From: Rhodocollybia butyracea
Lineage: Eukaryota; Basidiomycota; Agaricomycetes; Agaricales; Omphalotaceae
Length of the DNA: 64,000 bases
Direction of reading: 5' to 3'
NCBI GenBank assembly: GCA_015501585.1
Contig: JADNRY010000342.1
Span: forward strand, 1-64,000
The position numbers and the translations under genes are program-made. A model generated the notes under the pieces. The model was given only the letters and a program-made list of their open reading frames with translations, was not told the origin of the DNA and searched no databases. Of this stretch, positions 36,477-48,238 are shown one piece after another. Numbering within the stretch: position 1 is the stretch's first letter; every line of letters starts with the position of its first letter.

Positions 36477-38451
36477 ATGATTCCCTCTTCTTCACGCATC
36501 TTCACCAGCATTCTCTACGCTGCTTCTCTCGTCGTCGCCGATAACCCTATAAGTCCAGGGTTTGCTTATGGCACGGAGAAAGTTCGGGGGTGAATCTTGG
36601 AGGTTGGCTTGTCCTTGAGGTATGCGTCACTTTTACTTTCAGTTCTCTCTGTTCCTCACGAAATTTCTCCGAAAAGCCGTGGATAACACCATCAATCTTC
36701 GATAACACTAGTGCGTTTAAAATAAACTCAATGCATGCGTCTGCCTTACATTCTTTGGTACCCGCAAGGCAATATTGACATCGTGGACGAGTTTACCTTT
36801 GGACAATTACAAAACCATAGCACGGCACTACCCGTTCTTCAAAACCATTGGGACACTTGGATAACTGAATCTGACTTTCAAGCTATAGCCGCTGCTGGGT
36901 ACGTCCCTCATTATCATATGGTATTTCGTTAGTTTCTTAAACAAAAAACTTCCAGTCTCAACCACGTTCGTTTACCAATCGGATTTTGGGCATTCGATGT
37001 ATCCGGTGGCGAACCCTATATTCAAGGTCAATTACCATACCTCCAGAAGGCTATCACATGGGCGGAGAACACTGGTTTGAAGCTTGTATGTCCGCGTTTT
37101 CACTTATACCTCGTCTCCTCACTGTTTTTTTTGCATCAACTCTTTAGATCATCGACTTGCATGGCGCTCCTGGAAGTCAAAACGGGTGCGCTTCACCAAT
37201 CATCATACTGATTACCTCTGATTTTGTTACCAGATATGACAACTCAGGGCAACGTCTTCCATTCCCGTAAGAGTTACATACTTTTTTGTTTGGTTTCGCC
37301 TCAACGTTTCGTTAGCACCTGGCAGTCAAACCAGACAGACATCCAGCGAACTGATGCGATCATCAAGAGTACGCGACGACCCTTAGCTCGATCTTTCATG
37401 GTCTCATCATCCTCTTTGTTTACAGCCATCGCGAACATGGTAAAGGACAAACCAAACGTCGTGCCCATCATTGCTCCCTTGAATGAGTATGTGTTTCCAT
37501 GTCTGAAATCTGATTTTTCGCCAACGTGAAGTAGACCCGCAGGATACGATGGTCAACAGATGCTCGACGTAGTCAAACAGGTCAGAAATATCATCTTAGA
37601 TTTCGATGTGACGACTAAAAATGTTTAATTTCTCAGTATTGGTATGACAGCTATGGCAATATTCGGTTTGTCTCCCTTCTACTCGCTCCGATGATAAGTA
37701 AATTAAGATATATTCCATTTCCAGATACCCTTACAATAGTTCCCAAGAAAGTAACACGGTATGGTTCAACATTTGAATTACTGGGTGGCCTCTCAACTCC
37801 TCTAGGTCGTACTGCTACATGACGCGTTCCAACCTTTGAGTTTCTGGGAAGACTTCCAAACCCCTCCCAATTGGCAGGGTGTGGCTATGGACACTCATAT
37901 CTATCAAATGTTCTCGCAGGGGCAAGTACCTCCCTTCTCGATTGACTCAAACTGGGACTAATAATAATAATTGATGCAGCTCGTAGCGCAAACTAACGCT
38001 CAGCATATCCAGACTGCTTGTGCCTACCAGAGCTCGCTAACGTTTGACTTGTGGCTCATTGTCGGCGAATGGACACCCGCTCAAACAGATTGCGCAAAGT
38101 ATCTGAATGGAAGAGGCAACGGAGCACGATACGATGTAAGATGAACCTCCACATTTTCCGATCTCAGTTCCTAATCTTTGGTCTGATTAGGGAACTTTGG
38201 CCAACTCAACTTTCGTCGGTAGTTGCACCGGTCTTACGGGATCAGCTTCAACCTTTAGCTCGAATTTTAAGACTTTCCTAAGACAATACTGGGAAGCTCA
38301 GGTTATCGCCTTTGAGAGGGGTGGAAGCGGATGGATCCAGTGGACATGGAAAGCGGAGAATGCTGATGAATGGACCTACTCAGCTGGGTTGGCAAATGGA
38401 TGGATCCCCCAAGACCCAACAGACCTGAAGTTCCCAGATATTTGCGACTAG
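36477..38451 (+). CDS. GH5 glucan 1,3-beta-glucosidase, about 422 aa, 14 exons, one-base loss
   Basis: Secreted exo-beta-1,3-glucanase acting on cell-wall glucan. Exons: 36477-36619, 36677-36710, 36769-36898, 36956-37085, 37148-37185, 37234-37266, 37316-37368, 37426-37486, 37535-37580, 37637-37665, 37725-37758, 37806-37925, 37980-38135 and 38191-38451. A signal peptide ([18 protein letters not shown]) precedes [47 protein letters not shown] and IIAPLNEPAGYDG (acid/base Glu) follow, then [30 protein letters not shown] (nucleophile Glu) and the C-terminus [16 protein letters not shown]. The G run at 36586-36590 is five long; the conserved VRGVNLGG frame needs six. Otherwise intact. Confidence 0.92.
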
Positions 38452-38789
38452 CTTTTCCGGCCGATCATAACAAGACCTATTTATCACTCTGCATCTAACA
38501 CAGTATCACTATACCCCCTTAATACCCACTTAACATCCTGTCACTACTCGGGTTTTTTTAGCATTTAAATTATTGGAAAATATGCGATTCTACCACTGAC
38601 TGTTTACGCTTCAAATAAATAGTTTACTGCGTCCACCTTTAGCATAGCTCTACTTTGAGTAACCGCTTTCCTGGAAGCGTGCGAGGCTACGAGTAAGTAC
38701 TGTCCCTCCTCTGCTCGACCAGCACCGTGACTGTAAGTAGGTAGGCTCTACAACTTCCCTCATGTTTCTTGCACCTCAAGCGTAGACAA

Positions 38790-38925
38790 GCCTGGCCAGC
38801 GTTCCCAAGCAGGATTAGAACAATATCGGAGATGATATTTTAGCAGCGCTGCAATCGTCAAAAGGAGTCACACATTCTAGTGCACAGGAGCCGAAGCACG
38901 GGTAAGAAGAGTGGGTGATGAGCAC
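38790..38925 (+). pseudogene. partial copy of the 89-aa small gene
   Basis: About 135 bases similar to 30698-30830 (VPKQD..., GDDIL, EPK regions) with in-frame stops. It marks the left edge of the tRNA-Glu repeat area. Confidence 0.65.
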
Positions 38926-38929
38926 TCTA

Positions 38930-40130
38930 GGCTGTTCGGCGTTCCAGGCTGTCCCTAGACGCAAAAAAACCACTGTTCCAGCACTTCGCGCCCGATAGCC
39001 CCGTATTTGTTATTTCTGTTCCGGCTCTTTCCAGTCCTTTCCCAACTCTTATATTCCGGCAGCGACACGCTTGTTCACCAAACGGTGACTGGGGGGGCTG
39101 ATCGCAAGCAGCAAAAAATTGAAGTCAAAACCGGTGCCTGATGATTCAGACGACGACTTGTTCTGACAACCATCGGAGCTATAGAAAAAAAAACAGAGTA
39201 CATGCTTATAATGATCGAAGGGAGCCAATATAAATATTTACTCGAGTACCTACTATCCACGTATATGCGTACCACGCCCAGCCTACCCAAAGTACCCCGT
39301 ACTCGTATTCATGCTCCCTATACCACATATGTCATAAGTGCTCATAAAGTTCATATTCAGGCGTCCCTCCTAAGGCGAATCAGCTATACTTATGCGGGGT
39401 TTCCTGTACCTGTAGGATCCTTACCTTCAAGTGACGGCCGATGCCTTCCTGCCAAGAAAGGTTTTAGTCTGCACCCCAAATCAAATAAGAGTCTCCGAAT
39501 ACCAAATTACTATAATCTGATATGGTGTAGTGGCTAACGTTATCACCTCCAGTGTACCTACATATTGCTAATTGTACAATATGAGTATTGCCGATAGCCC
39601 CGGGTTCGATTCCCCGTATCGGAATCTGTACTCCCTTCGCCCCATGTAGGCATTTGGGGAGCTTTTTTTTCTTTAATTACTATGTACGGCTCATGATCAT
39701 GTCGGAGTCGGAGGCTTTTTCGATACAAATTTCAAATAACGACGCGGTGTTCAGCTTTGGCCTGTGGGATTAGTAAGTCACCTAGAGTCGGTTTCGGTAG
39801 TCTTCTCAATTCCTTAGAAAGTTTATAGCCATCTTTCGGCTGGTAGTTCTCATTGATGATACTTGGGTTTCAATAGCATGTCGAGTTGGAAAATCTCTTC
39901 GAAGCTTGGCGCAACAGCTTTCACTAGTCTGCGAACATTACTAACCAGTCATTTAACTAGCAAGCCCAAGAGCAACTCTGAGCAAGCCAGTTGAGTCGTA
40001 ACACGCCATCGTATCTAAGCCATGGGCTCATGGGTTCATTGAACGGTCGTCATTGGATAAAATGACAATCACCTTGATTAGGAGCCTAGAAAGATAGCAG
40101 AATCAGCCTCCTGCTGATCATCATATTTGA
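38930..40130 (+). repeat. tRNA-Glu unit 1 with long flanks
   Basis: Shares long stretches with 42020-42860 and 43255-44170: the CACTTCGCGCCCGATAGC region, the ATAATGATCGAAGGGAGCCA region, the tRNA, the T-rich terminator after CATTTGGGGAGC, and the tail around TTGGCGCAACAGC...TTTAACTAGCAAGCCCAAGA. Confidence 0.8.
39516..39624 (+). pseudogene. tRNA-Glu copy E1, damaged anticodon arm
   Basis: The acceptor TCTGATA/TATCGGA (one G-T pair), D-arm and T-loop TTCGATT are kept. The anticodon region reads ATCACCTCCAG instead of ATCGCCTCTCAT and no longer pairs well, so it is likely inactive. A T8 run follows at 39664. Confidence 0.75.
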
Positions 40131-40193
40131 GCGAAAAAGGCTGAATTGTGTCAGTGCTTGGGCAATCTTGCACTTGCACTAGTATGAGATAGT

Positions 40194-41633
40194 CTAGGTG
40201 AGTAAACCTGGTGCAGGGGCATGTGTACACCTACTGGCATTTCTGGTACTAGGATGTAGCTCCCGACTATCCAAAACCAAGATAGCAGATTGATTCTCCT
40301 CATCGGACATATGAGATTGAGAATCAGAGTCAACACCAAGTCCAATGGACACAACAATCAATGTTGATGCTATCCCCTGGGTAAAGATCAGGTGAGCGAG
40401 TGAGGTGAAGTTTATGCAACAAGCACCTACCATGATCTGGGTCAAAGCACAAGGAGTGAGGAAAAAGTTACCCAACAGAACTGGTGAGCCCACAGAGTCT
40501 ACGATGAACCATAGAATCAAAGATATTGGGGTAAGAGCGCCAGATTGTAAACTAAGAAAAATAATGAAACCAAGCTCTCATTAGCGTAATAGCACATACA
40601 TAGGGCCCAGAAGACTTCGAGAAACCCTTCTTTTGTTCTTGTCTCCAACTAATATCTTCTTCATCTTGTGATCTAACCACCAGACTCTACCAGCTAGTAT
40701 GGGGTTGAATTCTCATATGCATAGATTGTTCACATTAACTTCAGCTCACCCATGAGTCCGGTTAAAACGAGGTTTTCTACAAGGGTTACAAGCACATACA
40801 GCTCATAGACTGACTTGGTGGTATCTGCTAGTTCAGATCCTGCATTATAATAAGGCTTTCCGGGGGGGTCTACGATCAATCTTGCGACCAATAAAACTAT
40901 CCAAGTGACTTGTACAAAAAGGCAATGAATAATCAGATGGTAGCTTTGAACACGAGTAAAGCTCACTGAAGATTCCTATCAGGATAAACAAAGGAAAAAT
41001 AATGACAGATTTTCTTGAGTTCCATAGACGGTAACAGCGATGTATCTATAATCAAGAGAACACTGTTAGCTGACCAGGACTAAATTGTAGAATATCTCAC
41101 CATCATAGCATCTGAAAGCAAGCTGACACATTATTTTAGATATGCTGACGGGGAGACTGTATAAGTGTAACTTACCCAGCGATGAAAAATATGTAATAAG
41201 GACCGGGTTCAAGATTCAAGGTCGACTGCTTGATGATTACAGCCCCTCCTAGTAAAGGTATCCCAGTGAGAACAGGACCGTCACTGGATCTCCATGCCAA
41301 ATCCAAGGATATGGAAATAGTTGCCAATGTGAAGAAGATCAAAGTTGCAATAACATATAGAATCCCCGGCATAACTCTTTTTCGAACTACATATACACTG
41401 AAGCTGAAAAGAACTAGAAAAATGCCTGATATTTTCATATTCTTAGTATTTGACCTGATACAAATATCATATGCCCTCACCGTATAGAAACAGCTCAACC
41501 TAAAGAGCAACGTGTGTTTAGTATTATTTGACCATGGTTCCAGGTTATGTGGGCTGTGTTCACGCACCGCAATTGGTACTATGAATGACCCAATCAATGT
41601 TTGTTGCAAAAGGGTGTATTCTTCTGAGGACAT
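40194..41633 (-). CDS. Agaricomycete multi-pass membrane protein, 330 aa, 9 exons
   Basis: Integral membrane protein of a large, mostly uncharacterised mushroom family. Exons: 41633-41568, 41499-41481, 41425-41176, 41122-41101, 41045-40967, 40908-40750, 40693-40600, 40551-40431 and 40376-40194, all in phase. It starts MSSEEYTLLQQTLIGSFIVP. Predicted helices include VELFLYGIFLVLFSFSVYVV, ILYVIATLIFFTLATISISL, SVIIFPLFILIGIFS and WIVLLVARLIV, a YELYVLVTLVENLVLTGLM segment, and TPISLILWFIVDSVGSPVLL. The motif MIHRCYRLWNSRK after helix 3 is the family's most constant part. A soluble tail of about 45 residues ends PAPGLLT. It sits between two tRNA-Glu repeat units and is undamaged. Confidence 0.82.
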
Positions 41634-42019
41634 GATGAGTATGGAAGCGCAAGTGCTATGGGCACCAGTGGTCACTTTATAGCTAAGCCAGACAGATGAT
41701 AGGAGTCATTGACAACTTCGATGCTTCACTTGTATCAAATCTGATTTGATTAATGTGTTATGATGCTCCTAAGCTGGTCTCCTATACGCAGACAGAACAC
41801 GGCGATCAATAAAATGATGTGTGTAACTCCTAAGCAACTCCTAAGAACAAGGTTGCTCAGAAAATTTGCTATCTTTCGACTAGCAATTCTTATAGGCAAA
41901 TCTTGGTTTCCAATTCATTCCTTCCAATGCATAGCGAGGTAGAAAATCTCTTTGAAGCTTGGCGCAACAGCCTTCACTAGTCTGCGAACGTTGCCCTCTA
42001 GTCGTTTAAGCTAGCCGAG

Positions 42020-42870
42020 TTCAAGGCTGTTCGATGTTCCAGGCTATCTGTCCTTGGGTGCAAAAAATTCACTGCTCCAGCCTCCAGCACTTCGCGCCCG
42101 ATAGCTATGTATTTGTTCAGTGATGGAAATATTCCTGTTCCGGTTCTTTCCAGTCCTTCCCAAAATCTTATATTCAGGCAGCCCCGACACGCTTGTTCAC
42201 CAAACGATGACTGGGGGAGCTGGCCGTAAGGCCAAGCTACAGTATTGTCTGTTTCGAAATTTTTGATCTTGAGCACGCCGGTCCTAGACTTCGAAAGAGG
42301 AACCGTCACTCCAAAAGTCCATTCCTACGAAGCCAGATGGCTGAGAACGAGACTTGGTCTGCAAACAATTATCAGAGCTATAGAAAAAAAACAGAGTACA
42401 TGTTTATAATGATCGAAGGGAGCCAATACTCGAAAACCTACTACCCATGTATATGCGTACCGTGTCCAGCCCACCCAAAGTCACAGTACCCCATACACAT
42501 ATTCATGCTCTCCATACTCCCATAAGTATTCATCTTACTTGCAGGATCCTTATGTCCAAGTGACGGCCCATGCCTTCCTGGCAAGAAAGGTTTTAGTCTG
42601 TACCTCAAATCAAATAAGAATCCCCTAATAACCAAGTTCCTATAATCCGATACGGTGTAGTGGCTAACATTATCGCCTCTCATGCCTGAGAACCTGATGA
42701 TAATTATGTATTGCGCGATAGCCCGGGGTTCGATTCCCCGTATCGGAATACAGATTGGTATTTCCATCCCCGTGAGCATTTGGGGAGCTTCCTTTTTTCA
42801 TTACTATGTACGCTGTTACACTTTTTGGCCTCGCCACGGCTCATATCGAAGTCGGAGGTTTTCCCGATCT
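42020..42870 (+). repeat. tRNA-Glu unit 2
   Basis: Second unit of the tRNA-Glu array, with the same upstream and downstream words as units 1 and 4. Confidence 0.8.
42646..42748 (+). tRNA. tRNA-Glu (anticodon CTC), copy E2, with intron
   Basis: All stems pair: acceptor TCCGATA/TATCGGA with A73, anticodon stem ATCGC/GCGAT, T-stem CGGGG/CCCCG around TTCGATT. Anticodon loop CTCTCA gives CTC, followed by an intron of about 31 bases at the usual position after base 37. The body closely resembles fungal tRNA-Glu. A pyrimidine-rich T run follows near 42790. Confidence 0.9.
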
Positions 42871-43254
42871 AAATTTCAAATAACTTGAAGTATGCGATTC
42901 GAATAAGTTCGAATACCTACTATCTATATGTGCGTACCGTGCCTGGCCCCTCCAAAGTACCCCGTACTCATACTTCTATTCAAGTGTCCCTCCCAAGGCG
43001 AATCAGCTACACTTACGTGGGGTACTCGAAACAAATAAGAATCCCCATATACAAAGTTCCTACAATCCGATATGGTGTAGTGGCTAACATTATCGCCTCT
43101 CATAATTTCTAAGTACCACCGTATGAGTATTGCGCGATAGCCCGGGGTTCGATTCCCCGTGTCGGAATGGAAGGTTTTAATCCACTTGGGGAGCTTCTTT
43201 TCTAAAATTACTGTGTAGTATGTATGCTGTTACACTTTTTGGCCTCGCCACGGC
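42871..43254 (+). repeat. tRNA-Glu unit 3 (short)
   Basis: Shortened unit, starting with the CGAATACCTACTATC word. Confidence 0.75.
43066..43167 (+). tRNA. tRNA-Glu (anticodon CTC), copy E3, with intron
   Basis: Acceptor TCCGATA/TGTCGGA (one T-G pair), anticodon stem ATCGC/GCGAT, anticodon CTC, T-stem CGGGG/CCCCG intact. The intron differs in sequence from E2 but is nearly the same length. Confidence 0.88.
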
Positions 43255-44170
43255 TCCTATATGCAATTCGAATACCTACTATCTGTATATGCGTACTACC
43301 GTGTCCAGCCCCTTCAAAGTACCCTGTACTCCCGATATCGCTTAAGTGCTCATATTCAAGTGTCCCTCCCAAGGCGAATCAGCTACACTTACATAGGGTT
43401 TCCTGTACCTGTAGGATCCTTATATCCAAGTGACGCCCGATGCCTTCCTGCCAAGAAAGGTTCTAGTCTGTACTCCAGATCAAATAAGAATCCCCTAATA
43501 ACCAAGTTCCTATAATCCGATATGGTGTAGTGGCTAACATTATCGCCTCTCATAATCCATGTTGCCTGTGTCTGCGACTGTATGAGTATTGCGCGATAGC
43601 CCGGGTTCGATTCCCCGTGTCGGAATCGATGTTTCCTCCGTCTTCTGTAAGCATTTGAGGAGCTTTTTTTTTTCTCTAATTACTATTTACACTGTACACT
43701 TTTTGGTCTCGCCACGGCACATCGGAGTCGGCGTCGGAGGCTTTTTCGATACAAATTTCAAATGACTAATGCGATAATCAGCTTTGACCTGTGGGATTAG
43801 TAAGTTACCGAGAGTTACCGAGTCGCGATCGGTTAGTCGGGTTAGTCGGTTATAGTCATCTCACATTTGACTTGCGTTGAGCCATACAAGTTCGACTGTC
43901 AGTTCTCATTGACAATCCCTGGATTCCGATGCATGGCGAGTTGGAAAATCTCTTCGAAGCTTGGCGCAACAGCTTTCGTTAGCCTGCGAACATTAACCAG
44001 TCATTTAACTAGCAAGCCCAAGAGCAAGGTTGAGCTGTAGCACTGCCATTCTACTGAGTCTCAGTCATGGGTTCATGGGTTCATCTGAGTTCATTGAGTG
44101 ATCGTTAAATGAAATGATAATCATCCTGATTAGGAACCTAGAAAGACAGCAGAAATCAGACCAATCTTAA
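43255..44170 (+). repeat. tRNA-Glu unit 4 with long flanks
   Basis: Same layout as unit 1, including the downstream stretch to about 44150 that matches 39690-40100. Confidence 0.8.
43516..43625 (+). tRNA. tRNA-Glu (anticodon CTC), copy E4, T-stem with one G fewer
   Basis: As E3, but the T-stem 5' strand reads CCGGG against CCCCG, leaving one mismatch. E2 and E3 have one more G in this run. Possibly still functional. A T10 terminator run follows near 43665. Confidence 0.75.
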
Positions 44171-45128
44171 TCAATAGTACTTACTGTGGCGTAGATGGGA
44201 TCCGAGTGCGTTTATCGATATCGATGAGATATCTGAACAACGCCGGTGATAGCAACTTGGTGATAGTACGGATGTAATAAAAACCAGGGTGTTCATAGCG
44301 TATCGCTACTATCGCAGCTAGCTTGTCTGACTTTGAGGCTTGCCAACACGTTGGTGCGGTGAGGATTCGGCCATGAGTCGTCCAAGCGTCGTCGCATGAA
44401 TCTAACCGCCATGACCAAGCTATAATGGTGCTACAAGATTGAGCGATATCATTCGGAAACATGCGGTGGTAGTCTGGCGAGTGGCCACTAAACTGTTCAC
44501 CTGACGTTCAGAGACTACAGCAAAGCCCAGAAAAGCCGCTGGTTTATAAGCAGGAGTTGATGTATCTACGGTTGCAGGCTAATTATAATCATAAGGCATA
44601 GCGTTATCACCGGGGTGAAGTTTGAGCTATTACACGCCCTAGGTTTGTGACGGGGCCTGGGAGGCTGTAATGGTGACGCCGAGTAGTACTGAGCACTCTA
44701 TCCGAGGAACAAGGACCCCCGGTGATGGATAATTAACAAAAGCTGGGGATCAGTTCATTCAGTTCATTGGGGGACCCACAGCGACTGTTGAAAGGATAAA
44801 GAACAAGGAAGGTTGTTATAATTCGATATCCATCTGTGAACCTGGAGTAAATATAACGCATGAGGGTCCTGATGTCTAGAATTCTGGCTAGAAAGTCAAC
44901 TCGCAAGGATGTGGCGCACTGGAGTGGCGCATGGAGTTAAACCGGGCCGAAGTTACCCGGCATACACGTGCTATCGTGCTTTTTCTTCTTCTTTTCATGC
45001 AACCATTTCGGGAGGACTACGCTGTTCTAGTCCCGTTTTAAGACCTACTTATTGTGTTCTTGGTTTAAAACCTGGTCTCTGCGCCACCTCTCTTCAACTT
45101 TCTCTTCATTTTCATCTACATCTCCTCG
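44171..45128. other. no supported gene; upstream region of the Arg/Ser-rich gene
   Basis: A minus-strand frame at 44181-44462 has no family resemblance that I can see. The last 200 bases should contain the promoter of the gene at 45129. Confidence 0.4.
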
Positions 45129-45990
45129 ATGACAGAATACGACTATTCGCCGGAAGCAGCGGAGAGGTACCAGGCGAAACTGCATAGCATTGGGAGATGG
45201 GTACACGAAACTGAGCGATACGAGCCTGTGAATCCATTTGTGCTTTCGCCTGCGGCAGCCTCTGCGAGATTGCCAATGCCAGGAGGCTCAGACGGCTCTT
45301 CATCTCGGCGCCGTCCCCACAGGTCCTATACTGCTCCTGCAAGAGGTTCACAGAACTCGTCGGCTCAATATTCATCACATACTTATTACCAACCTCCAAC
45401 CCAACAGAACTATCAATATCCTAGATATCCAAATACCGCGTATCCATATCCAGTTTCTCCTCAGGCTCCTGGTCCATATCCGCCGCCACAGCGGTCTCAT
45501 ACTTTTCCTATTCCTCCTCCTCCTCCGCCACCGCCGCCTTTACCTCGTCCTAAACGGTCTAACACTTCTGGAGGATACGGCTCTCCAGATATGATATACG
45601 ACCCGCGTGTAGGAACTGCTTCACGCCACGTTGTGAGTGCATTCTTTCGTCCTTCTCGTTAATGTGGCGTTTACATCTCCCCAGTTTACAACATACCAGA
45701 CTCAGCCGCAGTCACCTTCAAAGCGCTGGTTTGGTAAGCTCTTCAGCGGGCTGCGCAGCTCCAGTCCATCCCGTGCTCAAAGTCCGTCCAGTGTCACGGA
45801 AACACAAAGCCGACATAGCCGAAGCAAGAGTGGACATCACAGGCGCGACCGCGACTACGACCGACATGACTACGATCGACACGACCACTACGACCGCGAA
45901 TCCAGCAGACACGATAGCGAACGGCGCTCAAAGTCCCATTCGCGTGCAAAGCCTTCGAAGCATCGTAAATCTCGCAGCAGCAGCCTATAG
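45129..45990 (+). CDS. Pro- and Arg/Ser/His/Asp-rich protein, 269 aa, 2 exons
   Basis: Low-complexity, probably disordered protein of unknown role. Exons 45129-45632 and 45685-45990, with a clean 52-base intron (GTGAGT...CCAG) that keeps the frame. The N-terminus MTEYDYSPEAAERYQAKLHS looks ordered. A Tyr/Pro-rich part ends in a run of nine prolines (near residue 130), then a KRWFGKLFSGLRSSSPSRAQ stretch and a charged tail with DYDRHD repeats and SKHRKSRSSSL. The tail resembles RS-type domains of RNA-binding proteins. Its 3' flank (46255-46460) is duplicated at 49005-49170, so this gene bounds the tRNA-Asn array. Confidence 0.75.
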
Positions 45991-46514
45991 ATCCCCCCTT
46001 CCCCGCAACTTCCCCGCAAAAAATTTTGCTTCCGTTAGGTTGATCGGAAGTACCGGATTTTAATTTATTTAATATCCGTTCTTTTTTCCTTTCCTCGCTG
46101 TGTTAATCCAACTGTAGCTTTACGTTTTTTCTCTCTTGTACTATCGCACATTAATACTCCCACCTACAGCGTTTTGGGGATCGGATACGGCACACATTTC
46201 TTTTTCTTTTTAGAGAAATCCTTATTTGCATTTTCCCTCTTCCACCGCATACCAATTATCTTTATCGCTCCCTCTCCGGACTACCCCTATCGCATTTTAT
46301 ATCTTTTTCATGAGCCTCTCGACGTATAACTAACTACCTACGATATTCGTTTTACATACCAGCCACGTCCATCACGCCTACCACGTACATACAACTTTTT
46401 TAATGATATTCATGTTTGAAACGTTTGTGCTTCCTGCTTACTTGCGGAGCAAGAACGATGAACGACGCTCGCCAGGTGGGAACCACAAAAAAAACAAAAT
46501 ACCAACGTCTATAG

Positions 46515-46612
46515 CTGCCCCAGAGAGGCTCGAACTCTCGACCTTCCGATGTAAGAAGCTTCAAACAAATGGAATAACAGTCGGACGCTGTAACCAACTC
46601 AGCCATGGGGCA
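46515..46612 (-). tRNA. tRNA-Asn (anticodon GTT), copy M1, with 24-base intron
   Basis: Complete cloverleaf: acceptor TGCCCCA/TGGGGCA with discriminator G (as usual for tRNA-Asn), D-arm GGCTGAGTTGGTTACAGC, anticodon stem TCCGA/TCGGA, loop CTGTTA then an intron at 46574-46551, T-arm GAGAG-TTCGAGC-CTCTC. A T8 run follows on the minus strand near 46493. Confidence 0.93.
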
Positions 46613-46705
46613 TTATAAGTGGGTGGCTAACGGTGTTTTTGTCGCTTCCAGGATCTTAGATACATACATCTACTTCAAAGGCTATTCATTTTACTTCAAC
46701 TAACA

Positions 46706-46920
46706 ACCTATCCTAAAGCTCAACTGATATCCTTCCCTCCCGATCCACAACATCAAAAACTCAGCGTACTCAACTGCGCTCGACGTTAACCATTCTTTCC
46801 CACATCAGCCGGTATCTCATGCCAAGTCTGGTCGAGTCTCGACTTGATCACCAGCATCGCATGCACGGCAAATTCAAAGCCAGATCACCCTCTTTGAGAG
46901 TGACGAGTCTCCAGGAGATG
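46706..46920 (-). pseudogene. decayed FAHD1 3'-end fragment (array unit 1)
   Basis: Similar to 49366-49580, the last exon and 3' flank of the FAHD1 gene: the words for the C-terminal strand and for LEEGDL are still visible. Frame lost. Confidence 0.75.
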
Positions 46921-47032
46921 ATTTTATGTTGCTTGTTGCTTGTAGAAGGATAAATGAATAAGCGAGTCACTTGTGTGTTCCATGGAAACAAACAAAAAAG
47001 TGGACAGGACCCGCTGGCGATATAGTGAAGCA

Positions 47033-47133
47033 ACTCCCCAGAGAGGCTTGAACTCTCGACCTTCCGCTGTTAACACTTTAAAGCTCTATTACGCATAACA
47101 ACCGGACGCTGTCACCAACTCAGCCATGGGGAG
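47033..47133 (-). tRNA. tRNA-Asn (GTT), copy M2, altered acceptor stem
   Basis: The acceptor is CTCCCCA/TGGGGAG: the two terminal pairs differ from the other copies on both strands yet still pair. Discriminator is T, not G. The anticodon stem has a G-G mismatch (TCCGG/GCGGA), T-loop TTCAAGC. Anticodon still GTT. Probably weak or inactive. Confidence 0.65.
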
Positions 47134-47217
47134 TTGTTAATGGGTGGACAACGCTCTCTTTGTCACTTCTAGGATACATCTCCTTCAGCGCTTTCGAGCA
47201 ACTTGGATCCATAATAG

Positions 47218-47448
47218 CCTGATACCTCCCTCCAGATCCACCATACTAAAACTCAATGAAGGCAACCCCTTCTCCCCCCCATCGTTGAAGCGCTGATGGC
47301 AGTCCACTGCGATGCCACGCTCAACTTGGCCAGTGACCCCAGCAACAAGTGTGAAGTGGGTCAAGTGGTCCCACCTCGCAAAGTGTGCCCCGTCAAGACC
47401 GGAACACCCACTTCGAGAGCCATGATGTGTTTGAGAGGATGCGGACCG
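47218..47448 (-). pseudogene. decayed FAHD1 3'-end fragment (array unit 2)
   Basis: Similar to 49385-49600, including the segment for GTPSGVGPL and [11 protein letters not shown]. Frame lost. Confidence 0.75.
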
Positions 47449-47652
47449 TTAGGGAAAGGAAAGAATTATATATCTATATATATGCTTACATGACATACCA
47501 GGCTACCAGCAGCGTCTACACCTACCAATTCTTAAACAATGCTATAAGTAATCTATTCGTTACTTGCTCAGTGTGTGATCCGCACAAGATCCACAAAAAA
47601 AAACAAAACCAAAAATAAAAGATTAAACCAAGCCAACAGAAGATCTTCGAAG

Positions 47653-47745
47653 CCGCCCCAGAGAGGTTCGAGCTCTCGACCTTCCCCTGTCAATGCTTTA
47701 TTGCGCATAACAGTCGGACGCTGGAACGAACTCAGCCATGGGGCT
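47653..47745 (-). pseudogene. tRNA-Asn copy M3, degenerate
   Basis: Terminal pair A-G instead of T-A; anticodon stem TCCGA against GGGGA (two mismatches); D-loop TTCGTTCC altered. The T-arm GAGAGCTCGAACCTCTC is kept. Likely inactive. Confidence 0.7.
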
Positions 47746-47802
47746 ATGCTTATATTAGTGGATAACGTTCTTTTTTCTCAGTTCCGGAACCTTACATCTC
47801 CT

Positions 47803-48048
47803 TTAACCTGAGGCTCAAACTATTGAACTATGAATCCCCTACACCCCACTTAATTCACAACACCGAAGACTTAACGTACTCAGCCGCGCCGAACCATTCT
47901 TCCCCACATCAGCCGACAACTCACACCAAGAGATCTCACACTCGACTTGAAAGGCTGATCCCCAGCAACGCGCGCCGCCGTGCACGTCAAAACTAGGTCA
48001 CTCATGATGGAAGGGATGTTCAATGAGTCTACCGAAGCGAAGCTGAGG
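47803..48048 (-). pseudogene. decayed FAHD1 3'-end fragment (array unit 3)
   Basis: Weaker but collinear match to 49366-49600. It shares with unit 1 an extra stretch (TTCTTCCCCACATCAGCCG) absent from the parent gene, so units 1 and 3 share a more recent ancestor. Confidence 0.65.
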
Positions 48049-48238
48049 ACCGTTGAAGGCGTTGTTGATCTGCAAGGGCCAGAATTGATATAGTCAATTT
48101 ATTTAAAGCTCTAGTGATGTTCATGCCGGGGCATATGCGCTCTTCACTTATGCATGTTGCTTGCAGAAGGACAAACTAATGAACTTGCTCGTGCTAATAA
48201 AGAAAAAAATGAACATGTTGCATCAAATCATCACACCA

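Noticed and set aside
44181..44462. Minus-strand 93-codon frame
   Set aside because: No recognisable motif and no splice context; next to repeat unit 4.
45718..45912. Minus-strand hydrophobic 64-codon frame
   Set aside because: Antisense of the Arg/Asp/His repeat exon; the valine-rich peptide is a by-product of the repeat.
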